A DNA stretch of 39,698 nt from an uncultured Eubacteriales bacterium. GTDB taxonomy: Bacteria; Bacillota; Clostridia; Christensenellales; Aristaeellaceae. This document shows positions 39,678 to 39,698 of this stretch, in pieces (positions within the stretch are counted from its first letter, which is position 1; each line of letters starts with the position of its first letter). The stretch spans positions 1-39,698 of the forward strand of contig CACZLE010000020.1 in the NCBI GenBank assembly GCA_902781945.1. Reading direction: 5' to 3'. The notes below the pieces were generated by a model. It ran no database searches and was not told the origin of the DNA. It saw nothing but the letters and a program-made list of their open reading frames with translations. Made by a program: the position numbers and the translations under genes.

Positions 39678-39698
39678 ACCTCAGCGGGCGAACCGGCT

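Overview
The window looks like a chromosomal segment of a GC-rich, spore-forming Gram-positive bacterium of the class Clostridia. The pointers are spoIVA at the left edge, A/GGAGG ribosome sites before nearly every gene, sigma-A-like promoters, a long (403-residue) Prs, two OmpR-type two-component systems and many exported proteins cut at an A-x-A site followed by Glu. No species can be named from sequence alone, and no rRNA, tRNA, CRISPR array, transposase or phage gene is visible.

Layout. 1-6726: spoIVA (minus), a divergent MATE exporter, a NYN nuclease with two LOTUS-type domains, a small DUF1858 redox-disulfide protein, murG and a TrmA/RlmD-type 23S rRNA methyltransferase. 6727-8770: an AT-richer accessory patch (GNAT, HEAT-repeat, GNAT) introduced by 20-bp direct repeats. 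8776-10096: a Nudix hydrolase and an exported protein. 10125-14214 (minus): a six-gene zinc-uptake operon in which znuA-znuC-znuB is flanked by a His/Cys-rich membrane microprotein and by two exported proteins that share a D-x-T-x-C-C motif. 14374-17114 (minus): prs followed by two membrane-linked unknowns and a GNAT. 17245-20314 (minus): an exported multi-domain protein and a PadR/DUF4097 pair whose promoter lies inside a 57-bp palindrome. 20426-25151: a class A penicillin-binding protein and two exported unknowns.

25342-32248: two response-regulator/histidine-kinase pairs flank an aromatic-amino-acid operon (aroA, aroC and a chorismate mutase-shikimate kinase fusion). 32255-33085: a small AT-rich module, an XRE-type repressor divergent from an unknown 133-residue protein whose strong promoter contains repeated motifs. 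33141-35522: a probable yybP-ykoY (Mn2+) riboswitch with a clear terminator/antiterminator ahead of an ArsB/NhaD/SLC13-type permease and a CorA-type channel. 35606-39564: a ferric-iron-type ABC importer (binding protein, ATPase, fused double permease) behind a consensus promoter that carries a TTTACC-N8-GGTAAA operator candidate.

Together the window is rich in metal homeostasis (Zn uptake, Mn-responsive transport, Fe-type uptake) and envelope functions (PBP, MurG, exported proteins, sensor kinases). The most promising uncharacterised system is the extended zinc operon. The best regulatory findings are the riboswitch unit, the PadR palindrome and the XRE/133-residue switch.
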